Source: Fistularia commersonii (Eukaryota; Chordata; Actinopteri; Syngnathiformes; Fistulariidae). From it: a stretch of DNA of 64,000 nucleotides. The translations under genes were made by a program, and so were the position numbers. Positions 12,406 through 59,998 of this stretch are shown here, in pieces. The notes under the pieces were generated by a model. The model was not told where the DNA came from. It was given only the letters and a program-made list of their open reading frames with translations, and made no database searches. The stretch's first letter is position 1, and every line of letters begins with the position of its first letter. The DNA is taken from contig JBBMNZ010000001.1 in assembly GCA_037954325.1 (NCBI GenBank), forward strand, positions 14,171,758 through 14,235,757. Direction: 5' to 3'.

Positions 12406-14754
12406 TGTGGTTAAATAGCCAAACAAATTGGTGTTTTGTTCCATTTCCAAATGCTAAAAAGATTAAAATATATGGATTGTAATATTTGATCATCATAATC
12501 ATTAAAGTTGATTGAATCAGAAAGAATTACTCAATCATGGTTCCAAAAGCACATGGCATTGTCACAACATGGAGAAACATCGAGCAAGACACAACACACA
12601 CACAAATACAAGCACACACACAACACCCATATTAGCACAAGGGCTGGGCTGATTACAGCTCCTTCACTGTCCTCATCAAGACCATGGCAGACTACAGTCG
12701 GAGATGAGAGGCCCCAAACACACACACGCACACACACACACACACATGCATGCACACTGAAAACCTACAAGCAGAATCTGTTCCACCTGCTGCACACACA
12801 AGAAACACACAAATAAACAGAAAAAACACACACAAAGGCCACCTCTTCAGGCAGCCACCGAGTTGAGGCAGGGCCCTGCCATTACCCCATCCTCTACCCT
12901 AACCACGCAGTTTTAATTTCAAAGCTCTGATTAGCCGATGATTGCATGACAGCCGCCGACTAGGTTCCCTTTTCGCCCGGTTCCCAGACTGCAACTCAAT
13001 CATGCCCAATTAGTGGGTCCCCAAACACTCTCTCTTATTAGAGGACTCATAATCGACTCATTGTGTCCTGATTTGGCAAATAAATCACTCTGGAGGCTGC
13101 TCACCCCCCCCCACCCCTCTTCTCCTCTTTCGCTCACTCTGTCTTTCCCTGCCCTCTCCCCTTCTTTTCCTTGTCCAGGGGTTCAGTGACAACGTTTTCA
13201 GGCGTGCTATTCATTGGAGCTGACAGTTTGAGCAACGCCGGGCTCCTTTTTTTTTTTATTCCCCCTGAAGAATGAAGAATAATTTAGCAGCTAAGGCAAG
13301 GCAGGCAGCATGTGGGTGTCCTTGTCCTACAAGGTTAAGAATCTATTCCATCTGAGCAAGAAAGGAGTGAATTAAAATAAATGATGGCCAGATATTTATT
13401 GCGAGTTTGCAGATGAAGCCAAGTCACTTCGGCGGACCAGCGGGGCCTTGGCTGCCAGTGGCTCAGTGTAGCTGAGTGACCTCCCTACCTTTCCCCACCT
13501 AACTGGGGAATTACAGTCAATGTCACATTACTCCTATCCTGTATTTCATATATTTATTTATTTATTTCCCTAAGATTTTTATATCTTTAAATGCATGCAC
13601 TGAGGACATCATGTCAGATAAAATGGTAGGACGGATATGGAATGATCCAGTTGAAGGATACTCAAAAGAATTGTAATTTGTTACTCGATTCATAGAACTG
13701 AATTCTTGAGTAAACCTAAACCTACACATGCAGATCCTGAGTGAAACAGAATAGGACACACACGTCCTTCTGTCTGGAAGCGCACGCCTCACGGCCAGTC
13801 TGGTGTGCTCTTTACTCACCATGTAACATAATTTAAGTAACAAATAAAGCACACTGAATGAAAATCAATCTTGTTGTGTTTTGCATTTTCCCCCAAATGG
13901 AAATGACACTCCCCGTATCAATTAGGTTTTTGTTCTTTTTTTAAATAAAGAGGTGAAGACTGAGATAGATGTTTCCAGGAGATCTGACCTGAAAGAACTA
14001 TGGAAGTTGTAGGTGAAGCACTGGTTCCCTGGCTCATGCTGAACACAGGGAGGCCTGTGATTCTTGAAAACGCAAGAGATAAATGGACTGTGATGTTGAA
14101 AGCCCAGAGTTAGATATAAAAGGTAGCTTCAGCGGCATCCCACTGAGAAAGTGAGTTCCCTCCTGAGGCTTTTAACAACGTCTACCATGAAAGCAGTTCT
14201 TGCAAATTAAAGTAAGGAAGCCGCTCGGAAATACAATCTTCCTAACTTCGCAATAAGATGACACCGCTGCCACCCGCCACCACACACATTCTTAAGGGTT
14301 ATGTCTAGTCGGTATGTGTGGGTTTGTGTGTGTTTAGAGTGGTCATCAGTGTTTGCTTACAGAGAAAAGAGCCTGGCCAGCTGGCATGTGACATGTGATG
14401 TGCTGTGCTGTGGTCTACCACTGTGAGACCCCTGTGGCAGAGATGTGGAGGTTCAGCAGCCCCCTTCCCAAGGCACTCCACCGAGACCACTGCGAGCACT
14501 CAGCAGATGGAGCGTTTCTAGCAGCCTCCGCAAGCAAAGAAGAGGTGGAGTGAGTGCTGGAGGTGGGACTGGCCCCGGCCCCCATCACAGATGCCAGAAG
14601 AAGGCTGAGACCCTGCTGGGAGGTTGCTGGGCCAGAACAGGTGCGATCTCATCCCCCACAATCCCCTCTGTCAGCGCCTCTGTGGTTGAGCCAGTGCTCT
14701 CTTCCTGTCCCTACTTCTTCTCATTCACACACTTTAGAGGTGTTGTGCCCCCCC

Positions 14755-14795
<41 letters not shown>

Positions 14796-17700
14796 ACACA
14801 CTCAGCTCTAAATGTATCTATGCAGACACCAAAAATCACAATCACAGTCAGACACACTACCCTTTCCACTCACAAAGACTATAATATTCAAGGCACAATG
14901 TCAGGTAAGCAGGTTTTTATGACCGTCCAAGGGCAAACAGTTGTGATCCCTCATCACCACTTGGGGCTAAACACAACCGTTTCCCATTAGCCCTTGCTTA
15001 ACTACCAGTAACAAGACAGGCTCCACTGTGCATCTGGCCAGGGCCAGCATTTTGTATGATAGAAAGAGTTTACAGCGCGGAGGGTGGGTGGCAAGGCCCA
15101 ACAGGCCACCTTGACCCGTCCCTGCGCAGAGGACCTTGATGAACCCAGCTCCATTGGCCCTGGCCCATCCACCCTGCTCCCCGACTCTGACCTGGCCACT
15201 CCAACTGCCACTGAGTTATTATCATAATTTCCTGGAGAGGCATTGCAGCGCTTCCACTACCGGGAAGGCCTCTGTGTTTTACAGAATGTTTTGTGTTTTA
15301 TTGCCTTTAAGTCACTCATAGGCCAGTGGAGAGGATCCACAATGATAAGAAAACCAGTCATGTGAAAAATGAAGGACCTTGTGTACGAGACTGAAAGGTG
15401 AAAAGGGAAATAATAAAATACATGACAAATGTGGAGCCCAACTGTATTTCATGTTCAAATCCTTGTCTCTCCAACCTCTGCCTGCACTAAAAACATATGA
15501 GAGGAAGCAGGGAAATAATAATGAATTCGGCAAATTCCAGCATTAGAAAAAGAACAGAGGCTTTCTACCTCTGTCGTGGTGAAGAGCTGAAAAAAAGTCC
15601 TGGTCCTGTCGCTCCCCCGAGCAGGTTCTTTGACAACATGTCGGCAGTAAATTGCCATGGGGCATTCCAAACTGCCCCAATCTCTGCCATTTCATGTTTG
15701 AGCCCACCTGAAGTAAGCAAAAAATGACTCAAAGAGTCATGATATTAACTGAAGTAAGGAACAGAAAAATAGCACTGAAAAAATTCAAAATACTTAAAAT
15801 TTTGGACCTCAAAATATTGCTCCTTGTCTTCTTAGCGAGACAGTTCATCCTCCCCCAGCCCGCAATGGCTTTTTTGAGGTGCAGCAATGAAAAAACATCT
15901 GTTTAATCTCGCTTTTTCAAAGGCAAATCCTTTGATCAAAACACGATATTGATCTGGTCGCCCTTGTGTGGACCCTTGTGTGTCTTTAAAACTTGAAATA
16001 TCATTAAGTCTTTGTGGCCAATCAATATCATGGGTGCTTTTTTGCGGCTTATTTCAAAGGGCGTGGGTATCATTAAAATATGGTCCCATTTGCATATATT
16101 ACATCTAACATTGGACTCTAAATTGACCTTGAATGAATTTGGGCTATAAACGTACAAGTGAAACAATTTGTCCCGTCTTAAAACAGTGGAGCAGTTTTAT
16201 GTTCTTTCGTTTTAAACTGATAATCTTACTCTCGTGAGTTTGTCCGGGTCAATGCACCTGGCGGATGCTGTGCTGGCTGGATCAGTGGCCGGGAACCTGT
16301 GACATGCATGCGGCCCCTGGTGGAATGAGTCAGTCCAAATATTGCATGAGCTTAGCATGTCTGTCTACACCCCTCACTCTGTGTCTAAGGGGCCCTGGCA
16401 TCAGACCCCAGCTATCGCTACATCTCCCCATTTTCTTTAATTACAGCTCAGCATATTGGTTTTGGGCTATATGGAAGGGAGATATTGAGACCAGATAAGA
16501 TGCATAAACTTCTGTCAACACCACTGCATATTAGCTGGACCTGGAAGCACATTATCTCCATTCTGTCTTTTCAATTAGAGCTCCAAATCAAAATACATTA
16601 AGACAAGCCTGTCAACAAGAAGAAGGAAAAGAACATTACATTATGAGCCTTTGCCTGGCTTTTATGAAAATTGTATTAGCCCCCAGCATTTGTTGCTTTT
16701 TACCACAAAACGAAAAGTCATCTCCACTGAGGGACCCCATAAAAGCGTAGATAGATGATCCATTTAGACGCAGTAGCCTGAAAAGTCCCTGTGCTCAGCT
16801 GATTCATGCCGGGCTAGAGGTTTGACAACAACCCGCCGCTTTAAAAATGAACATTACGGATTCAGATTCGAAAACTTCTTTTTTAGATTTGCTGCGCCAT
16901 GCTGTCATACGTGCCCCATCAAATCAGAGGATTTTAAACAGTGTGTCATTACCCGAACATTTTGAGTGAAAGATAGCATTTGAGGCGCAAGCATTGAGGT
17001 GTTGTGGATCTTCAAAGCCAAAATTGCTCCATTATTTTAGTAGAAAAAATGTCAGGAAATTACAAATGACACTAAACCAATGTAAGGCCTACATCGTCAG
17101 ATCAGATATACAGCGCACAGCATCAGCAAGGCCTCAGACTCACTTCACCTACATGTGACACCATTCTCATTTGAAAGCTTCGGAGAAATACCGTACTTGT
17201 TTTGATGTGATTGAGTCCATTGCCGCCAGACAGGGAGAGGTCACAGAGTAGTGCTGCAGCATCAGAATAAACTGTATGAAAGAAAAAAAGAGCAAAGGGG
17301 GAGAGCATGCAAGAGGAGGCAGCAGAGAGGTCACTTTCAGAAGCTGGATGCAAGCAGTTGCCAAACAGCGTCTCTGGGTCTCTCTCCCTCTTTGTCTGTC
17401 TGTCTCGCTCTCACACATGCTATAATCCCCTTTATGATCCACTGATGCTTGGTCCAGTCATTTGAGGACAGCCACAACCGGTGATCACTGGGCCTTAATC
17501 TGAGTCCTCGGCCTGTCCACCGTCCACACTAGACAGCAGCGGCCGGCTGCCAGCATAGGAGTGGCAGGCTTAGCCTTCTCCAGAGAGACAGCTAGAGGTT
17601 GTCTCTACATGGATGGGCACTTCGCAGCTCAGCGGGGGAGGGAGGAAGGGGCATCATAACAGCTGCTCAGGACATATGGGCAGAATTCATTAAGTCTGGT

Positions 17701-18852
17701 AAAATTTGCCAATTGTGGAGGCGGTGAAACTGTGTGCTTGTATGTCTAACAGAGAAAAACTGAGCTCACCTATTGTATGTGATCTCAAATATTCAAACAC
17801 AAATAAATATTCTGAGCACAACATCCCATGTGATAGCTTCATCCTGAGCTGTTTCACTTAATGAAGTTTATTCAGGCCCTACCAAATGAAAAACCTGGAT
17901 CTATTTGTGATGGGAAGTGATTTGGGCTGCGAGATGCATAGATTGTACGTCCTTGAGGACTTTGCTGTGCATCTCCAAATGCCATGAGACTGCTCTCAAC
18001 CTCAGAAATAAACCTAATCACAGTCTGTAAATGTTACAGCTGTTTCCCTAATAGACCTGGATGGACTTTGGAGGCCTCCATTGATATTCACACACATGAA
18101 CCAAAGACAAAAGTGAGTGCTGATCCATATGACTTGCATGTGTTGAAGACAAAGCACACACTGCAGATTTCATTAAATTCAGTCTACATTTGTTGGAGCA
18201 AAAGTCAATTTCAATTCAAAACTGAGCACACAGAGTCGCACACATGCGGTGCACACTGTACTCAATGCGGAGGTATGAAGACATTCTCTCCGTTTCCCAT
18301 GAAAAGCAGCAACATTCTTTTTCCAGACTAACATCATTCTCTTTTTATCCAGTAAAAAAGGTATAATGTATGCTAATCCCTCAGGTGTCAATAGGAACTC
18401 TGTTCAATGCATCTGAGATAATAGTGAAGAAGGGGTTGCTCCTATCGAAGAGCTGGAAGATAAAGTCAATGGCACAGTCAATAACAATAAGGTTGCAGGC
18501 CTTAATGAAGAATGTTAATTTGAACACAATCAACTGGATTTCAGCTTAGCTGATTATCGTATGAGGGTGTTGATATTGCAGGAAGTACAGAGGACATTTT
18601 TATCTAGGACAACTCTTTGCCGAGGACATTTTCAAACAAAATAGTTTGCCTGTTGAGGCCTAAGAACACGGTGTAAAAATTCCAAACCTCAGCAAAAAGA
18701 TAGCCTGTATTTAGAAAAAAAGCACAGTATGTACACATTAAAAAATACATTGTGTCCCTTGATGGCATTGCACATTCTTATCAAATATAATCAAAGTCCG
18801 CTTCCATGTGGTGAACCTTGAAGCCGGTCAAGTCGGAGTCCAAACTTTTTGC
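12406..18852. other. Non-coding, 3' flank of ift43
   Basis: No supportable exon is present. Contents include CA-rich DNA at about 12,590-12,830, a CA tract at 14,757-14,790, and even-composition blocks at 12,840-13,560, 14,060-14,300, 15,900-16,900 and 17,880-18,400. In human the next gene beyond IFT43 is GPATCH2L, but I could find none of its exons here. The 3' UTR of ift43 must lie just left of 18,853. I see no canonical AATAAA on the minus strand within the first few hundred bases. Confidence 0.45.
14757..14801. repeat. (CA)n microsatellite
   Basis: An almost pure CA tract is preceded by a run of seven C residues and ends in 'gacacacacactcag'. Confidence 0.9.
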
Positions 18853-30711
<11,859 letters not shown>

Positions 30712-30721
30712 GTCGGTACTT

Positions 30722-30735
30722 GTTGCTATGGCGAG
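30722..30735 (-). promoter_or_regulatory. X-box-like RFX site, ift43 side
   Basis: On the minus strand this reads CTCGCC AT AGCAAC, 11 of 12 positions of the RFX consensus GTNRCC-N(0-3)-RGYAAC. It starts about 11 bp upstream of the ift43 start codon. RFX factors drive many cilia genes, so the site fits the gene. Function is inferred. Confidence 0.5.
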
Positions 30736-30757
30736 CCAGCGTCTTCCTGGGAATCGA

Positions 30758-30765
30758 TGACGTCA
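30758..30765. promoter_or_regulatory. Perfect CRE palindrome
   Basis: TGACGTCA lies 47 bp upstream of the ift43 ATG, between two X-box-like sites. CREB/ATF binding is the standard reading. It could serve ift43, tgfb3 or both. Confidence 0.55.
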
Positions 30766-30775
30766 CACAACAACG

Positions 30776-30789
30776 ATTTCCATGGTAAC
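30776..30789. promoter_or_regulatory. Second X-box-like site
   Basis: ATTTCC AT GGTAAC has a perfect RGYAAC half-site and a weaker left half, for 10 of 12 positions on the minus strand. It may form a pair with the site at 30,722. Confidence 0.4.
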
Positions 30790-31507
30790 GCCTATCAAGA
30801 GAAAAGGATTCCAATGAGTGACTGAATAAGAAACTGTAAATCGAGTTTCCCTCCATCCATCCATCCATCCACCAACAAAGAACCACACAGAAATGTGGAA
30901 ACTGCAATCGAACCAGGGTCCTTGGTGCTGTGGGGCCGAAGAGCTGACCGTTGTTGCAAGTAGTAGCAGTCGTAGATGTGTAAAGGTTGCTCGAAATGAT
31001 GGACTGTAAACGACACCAGCTGCTATTTTGCCCGATAAAAAATCACTCACGTCCCCGATCATTTCTTATCTCCGATCTCTTGATACATTAACTTAAATCT
31101 GAGGTTGATTCTATACCTGAAATTCGCCACTTTGCTCAGTAGATGTCGCTGCCGCGTATGTTTTCTACGAAGCGAGGAGACGCACGGCAGGAGCAGCAAA
31201 TAACGATTCACAGAAGCTTTGCACACCCGCAAAATGACACCTTTTCGTGTTTACGTGTATCAACAATCCCCGAAAATAGCTGAAAGCGGTTACTCTCAAA
31301 TGCAAAACACCGTGTTGTCTGTTAATTTTGTCTTAGTGACAGGGCCTCCCATGAAGTGGCCTCCGTGGGGAAGAAGTGATCGATTAGAGGATCGATAAGT
31401 GGTTACGGACGCTGCAAAACAGCACAGTCCTTCTTATCGTCGCAAGGGTTTTTATACTTTGCGGCCCTCCCTTGTGGTCCCGCCCTCACTCTTTATTGGC
31501 CTGAGCC

Positions 31508-31513
31508 TATAAA
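31508..31513 (+). promoter_or_regulatory. tgfb3 TATA box
   Basis: TATAAA in the context gccTATAAAGag, with a GC box and inverted CCAAT just upstream. It predicts transcription starting near 31,538 and a leader of about 410 nt. Human TGFB3 also has a TATA-containing promoter. Confidence 0.7.
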
Positions 31514-31537
31514 GAGTGAGGGAGAGGGGAGTGTTTG

Positions 31538-31946
31538 GCAGTGTGTTTGAGGCTGGACTGGGGAAAGATAGCAGGAGCGCAGTGGATGGAAAGAAGCCTA
31601 ATGCGATGGAGAAAGTGAACCACGGTGCAGAGATCGGTGCCCTGTAGACGCTGAAGCCAAAGGGGGAACAAATGCTTGTATGAGGCGAAGGGGAATGAAG
31701 AGTAGGCTCGAGAATTTTGATGAAGGCTTGAGTTTATTTCCAGAAATGGCACGGAGTTGGTCTCTTGCGAATGCGCATTTTGTAAAGATGACATAGCACT
31801 TGAGAAAATGGGATCTCTCCAGGAACAGAACTCACATACGACCTGAATGAAGACAGAGAAGGGATTCGATTCAAGTCGGAATTTAGTTTTGTCGCTTTGC
31901 TCTTTTACTTGACAAGCCTCGGTTGTGAGCGAATGCAGAGTGAAAT
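31538..31946 (+). promoter_or_regulatory. tgfb3 5' leader with 13 upstream ATGs
   Basis: ATG triplets occur at 31586, 31601, 31606, 31672, 31680, 31695, 31720, 31746, 31771, 31788, 31808, 31847 and 31933. Every upstream frame closes before or at the tgfb3 start. The longest upstream ORF is 31,680-31,796 (38 codons). The ORF at 31,808 stops at 31,846 and the next starts at 31,847. The last, 31,933-31,950 (five codons), stops in TGA that overlaps the tgfb3 ATG as ATGA. Human TGFB3 has a long leader with many upstream ATGs that represses translation. The leader start here is inferred from the TATA box. Confidence 0.7.
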
Positions 31947-43266
<11,320 letters not shown>

Positions 43267-44462
43267 ATGTCTTCAGGGCCCAGGGAGAGACATGGGATGC
43301 AATAACTCCCAGCACTACTCAGGAGCCAGTATGAGGGGTTTAGGGGGCACGGTACCGTTTGTCCTCCCTTCCCTCAGCTTTAGCCTTGTCCAAGCTCTAT
43401 CACACTAATCGAACCCCGCAAATGAGATGTGGCCCACCACTCAGCTCACTATCATTGGCAGCCTTCGCCTAGAGGCCTCATCAAACACCACTCTACTGAC
43501 AGCACCCTCAGACCCAACCAACCTCTCTCTGACCATCAGAAATGGCTTTTTGGCATGTGTGCTTTTTTTTCTTCTTTGTCATATTCCAGCATTTTAAACA
43601 GTGTGTACCTCAGTGTATTCAAAGCCAGTTTTCAATGCAACAGAGAGAAAATTGTCATGCGATGACCACTGTTTTAAGGAACACGAAATTAATTACAGCC
43701 CAAATGCGTGAAAATGCAGACTGAACCAAGCATATAATAGGAATTCATCAAGATAACAATTGTTTGCTGAGAGCGAATCCTCCCCTCAGCTGATGACACA
43801 TGGCCCTGACACAGAGGACACATCTGAATGTCTGAGCTGGATTATGATGCTGTAGACACAGCAACTCCCTAACACTGTTTAAGGATTCTATGCCATTGAA
43901 TAAGAGCGCTTTTCGGAAAGGAAAAAGAAAAAAAAAACATGCTGGAAACCAACCTTTATTCAAAGTAGTATTTCTTTGGTGACGTTTACCTCTGTAATGC
44001 AACAGGATGGTGATTCCAGGGATTGTTTCATTTTACAGTGAAGCCGTTCTGTTGTATGAGACAATGTATGTCACTAAGTGAACACTTAACTAGAACACAA
44101 ACTGTAAATGTTTTTCTTATAACTCTTGGAAACACTTTTTTAATTAAAATTTGACAGTTGGATAGAATTGTTAATTTGTTAAAGATTTTTTTGTTTCTTC
44201 TTTCAATACTTAGCAGCACTTTATTTAAAAAGGTTAATGGTGTAAATTTGAATGACCAACATAAAGACATCAACTTCCAGTATTTCATGGCAAGGTGCTG
44301 TGTGGGGCAAAAAAGCTGTACATTTACTGATAGTTAGAGCAGATTTTCTCAGTGTTTCTTTCATTGTTGTTACTATCATCAGCCATTACGATGCAATAAT
44401 AGACTTAATATTGCATCGCCATAGTAATATACACATCGATTTGGGTTCTGCTGGATTCTTGC

Positions 44463-44468
44463 AATAAA
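44463..44468 (+). terminator. tgfb3 poly(A) signal, proximal
   Basis: AATAAA in 'tcttgcaataaatcatg', about 1.2 kb after the stop codon. Confidence 0.5.
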
Positions 44469-44938
44469 TCATGCACTGACTTTTACAGTAGTTCAGAACA
44501 CAAAATAACATTTAACATCAAAGACGGGCAATGTTACAAAATAATTCAACCATCAAGTGTATTGAAACGAAACTATTGCACTGGATAATAAGGGCAAAAC
44601 CACTCTGATGAGATTCATCAGCCAATACAACAGACATGCATGAAATTCAAGTATTTCTGACTCATGATAATCTTATGCTGGATCTAAGAATACGTGATAG
44701 AGATATTTTCATTAACGCACTCAAAGTGAAATAATGATATGGTCCCAAGCAATAGAACAGCCACCAGGATATTGGTATGCAGGTGCAGAATTTATCTTCA
44801 CTCCAGGCAAGGATGTGCATAATCATCACGATCCTTTGTTTTATGCTTAGAGCTACACAAATTGCTGACCAAATATACAACATAGATGAAACACAATAAT
44901 TTTACTTACCAATACTAAAATATTACATTTAGTCCATT

Positions 44939-44944
44939 AATAAA
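44939..44944 (+). terminator. tgfb3 poly(A) signal, distal
   Basis: AATAAA in 'ccattaataaagtttcacc'. It lies within 100 bp of the predicted ttll5 signal on the other strand. Confidence 0.4.
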
Positions 44945-45035
44945 GTTTCACCGGGCATCATTTTTGGAGGTTATTTGCTGTGAAATGTTCCTTTTTTTCC
45001 CCTCCACATGATAGACTCCGTTCTTTGACATTACA

Positions 45036-45041
45036 TTTATT
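45036..45041 (-). terminator. ttll5 poly(A) signal (predicted)
   Basis: The minus strand reads AATAAA about 555 bp after the ttll5 stop codon. Confidence 0.4.
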
Positions 45042-45594
45042 TAAAAAAAAAAAAAAAGCAGAATTCTCTCCAGCTTATATCTCCAAAGACCAACAACACG
45101 TACTGGGAAAAAAAAAACAGACGGATAAATAGCACTATGGGAGAGGGAAAACACGTTTTGATTTTATGGGGTGCTTCCCTTTTAAATGTCTATGAATCCG
45201 GCGACAATGTCATATTATGGACAAGGCAGAACTCCAGAATGCAATCTCATTGAAGCCCTGACAATCTAAAATCTGACAAGCAAAGGATGCTATAATTAAA
45301 CACATCCTTTGGCCAGGACCAGAGTCTGATATGGCAACAAGGACTTGGAGGCAATGTCTGCTGCCAGAAAAAACACATGAAAGGACTTCTCGGCATGCTT
45401 ACCATTCATACCATGTCTCTTCTGAACAAAACCCCCATCTCGACACTTTAGGGGCAGGGATCTATAGAAAGACGAGGAGTGCACATTAAAATGCCTACAG
45501 GGCTGCGGGAGCCATCTGGTGAGGGCTATCTGTCTGTGATATCTGACTGAGTTATCAACAGCACAGAGAGAGAAGGCGGGTGGAGAGGGTGTAG

Positions 45595-59268
<13,674 letters not shown>

Positions 59269-59769
59269 CTTGAAAGGAAATTGGGAGAGGCCACTTAAAA
59301 AGGTGTCATTATTCACAATGGAAAATAAACAATGAACAAATTAGATGCTGCCAACTGTATACTCTATGTACACTATATACACTTGCTGTGCAATAAACAC
59401 CATGTACAATACATTCAAACATACTATCAGAATGTAATATGCTTAAAACTATTGTTAATTTATATGTTATCTACATTTTTTTGTACAATCTTAGATGCTG
59501 TATACTTTTATTCACTATTTCACTCCAATCATTTTATTTAATTTTAAAACCAAAATGCTTCAATTTTGTCACTGCACTTGAGTAAGAGCAACAAAATTTG
59601 ATTCTGATGTGCATTTTTATTTTTCAATTGGTAATCTGAACCACAACACCAGTCAGTATAAGTCCAAGTCTAAGTAATGATGATTTTCATTCTCAATCGG
59701 TTTGCTCTGAATCCCTTACTACGACCAAGGGGTAAAATGACTTTTATGTTTGATGATTCCTAAAACAGG

Positions 59770-59998
59770 GGACAAAGGACCCAGGTTCGATTCCGACTAG
59801 GGGATCCTTCCGTGTGGAAAATTGCCCCAAATGAGTGAGTAAACACTATCGGTCTGTATAAGTGTCCCTGTGACTGACTGACATACAAACAGTCCAGGGT
59901 GTACCCCACCTCTTGCCCGATTACAGCTGGGATAGGCTCCAGCATACTCCGCGACCCTGAGTGCAGAATAAGCGGCAGACAATGGATGGATGGATGGA
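59770..59998 (+). repeat. tRNA-related SINE-like repeat, copy 3
   Basis: Contains a perfect box B, GGTTCGATTCC, at 59,784-59,794, then 'acagctgggataggctccag', and ends in a GGAT-repeat tail. The 5' head with box A is missing or decayed. Confidence 0.75.

Larger units (their letters stand above)
30712..31506. other. Divergent ift43/tgfb3 intergenic region
   Basis: About 1.2 kb separates the two start codons. The ift43 side has the CRE and X-box-like sites. A short CCAT array lies at 30,852-30,872. The tgfb3 side has the direct repeat GATCGAT (31,379 and 31,391), a GC box CCCGCCC at 31,479-31,485 and an inverted CCAAT (ATTGG) at 31,495-31,499. No coding exon is seen. Confidence 0.55.
43267..44965 (+). 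other. tgfb3 3' UTR (predicted)
   Basis: Non-coding sequence after the tgfb3 stop. AATAAA signals occur at 44,463-44,468 and 44,939-44,944. Either would give a 3' UTR of 1.2-1.7 kb. The end point is inferred from the second signal. Confidence 0.5.

Noticed and set aside
14445..14990. 181-codon plus-strand ORF
   Set aside because: It runs through a CA microsatellite, giving a Thr-His repeat. Nothing supports coding.
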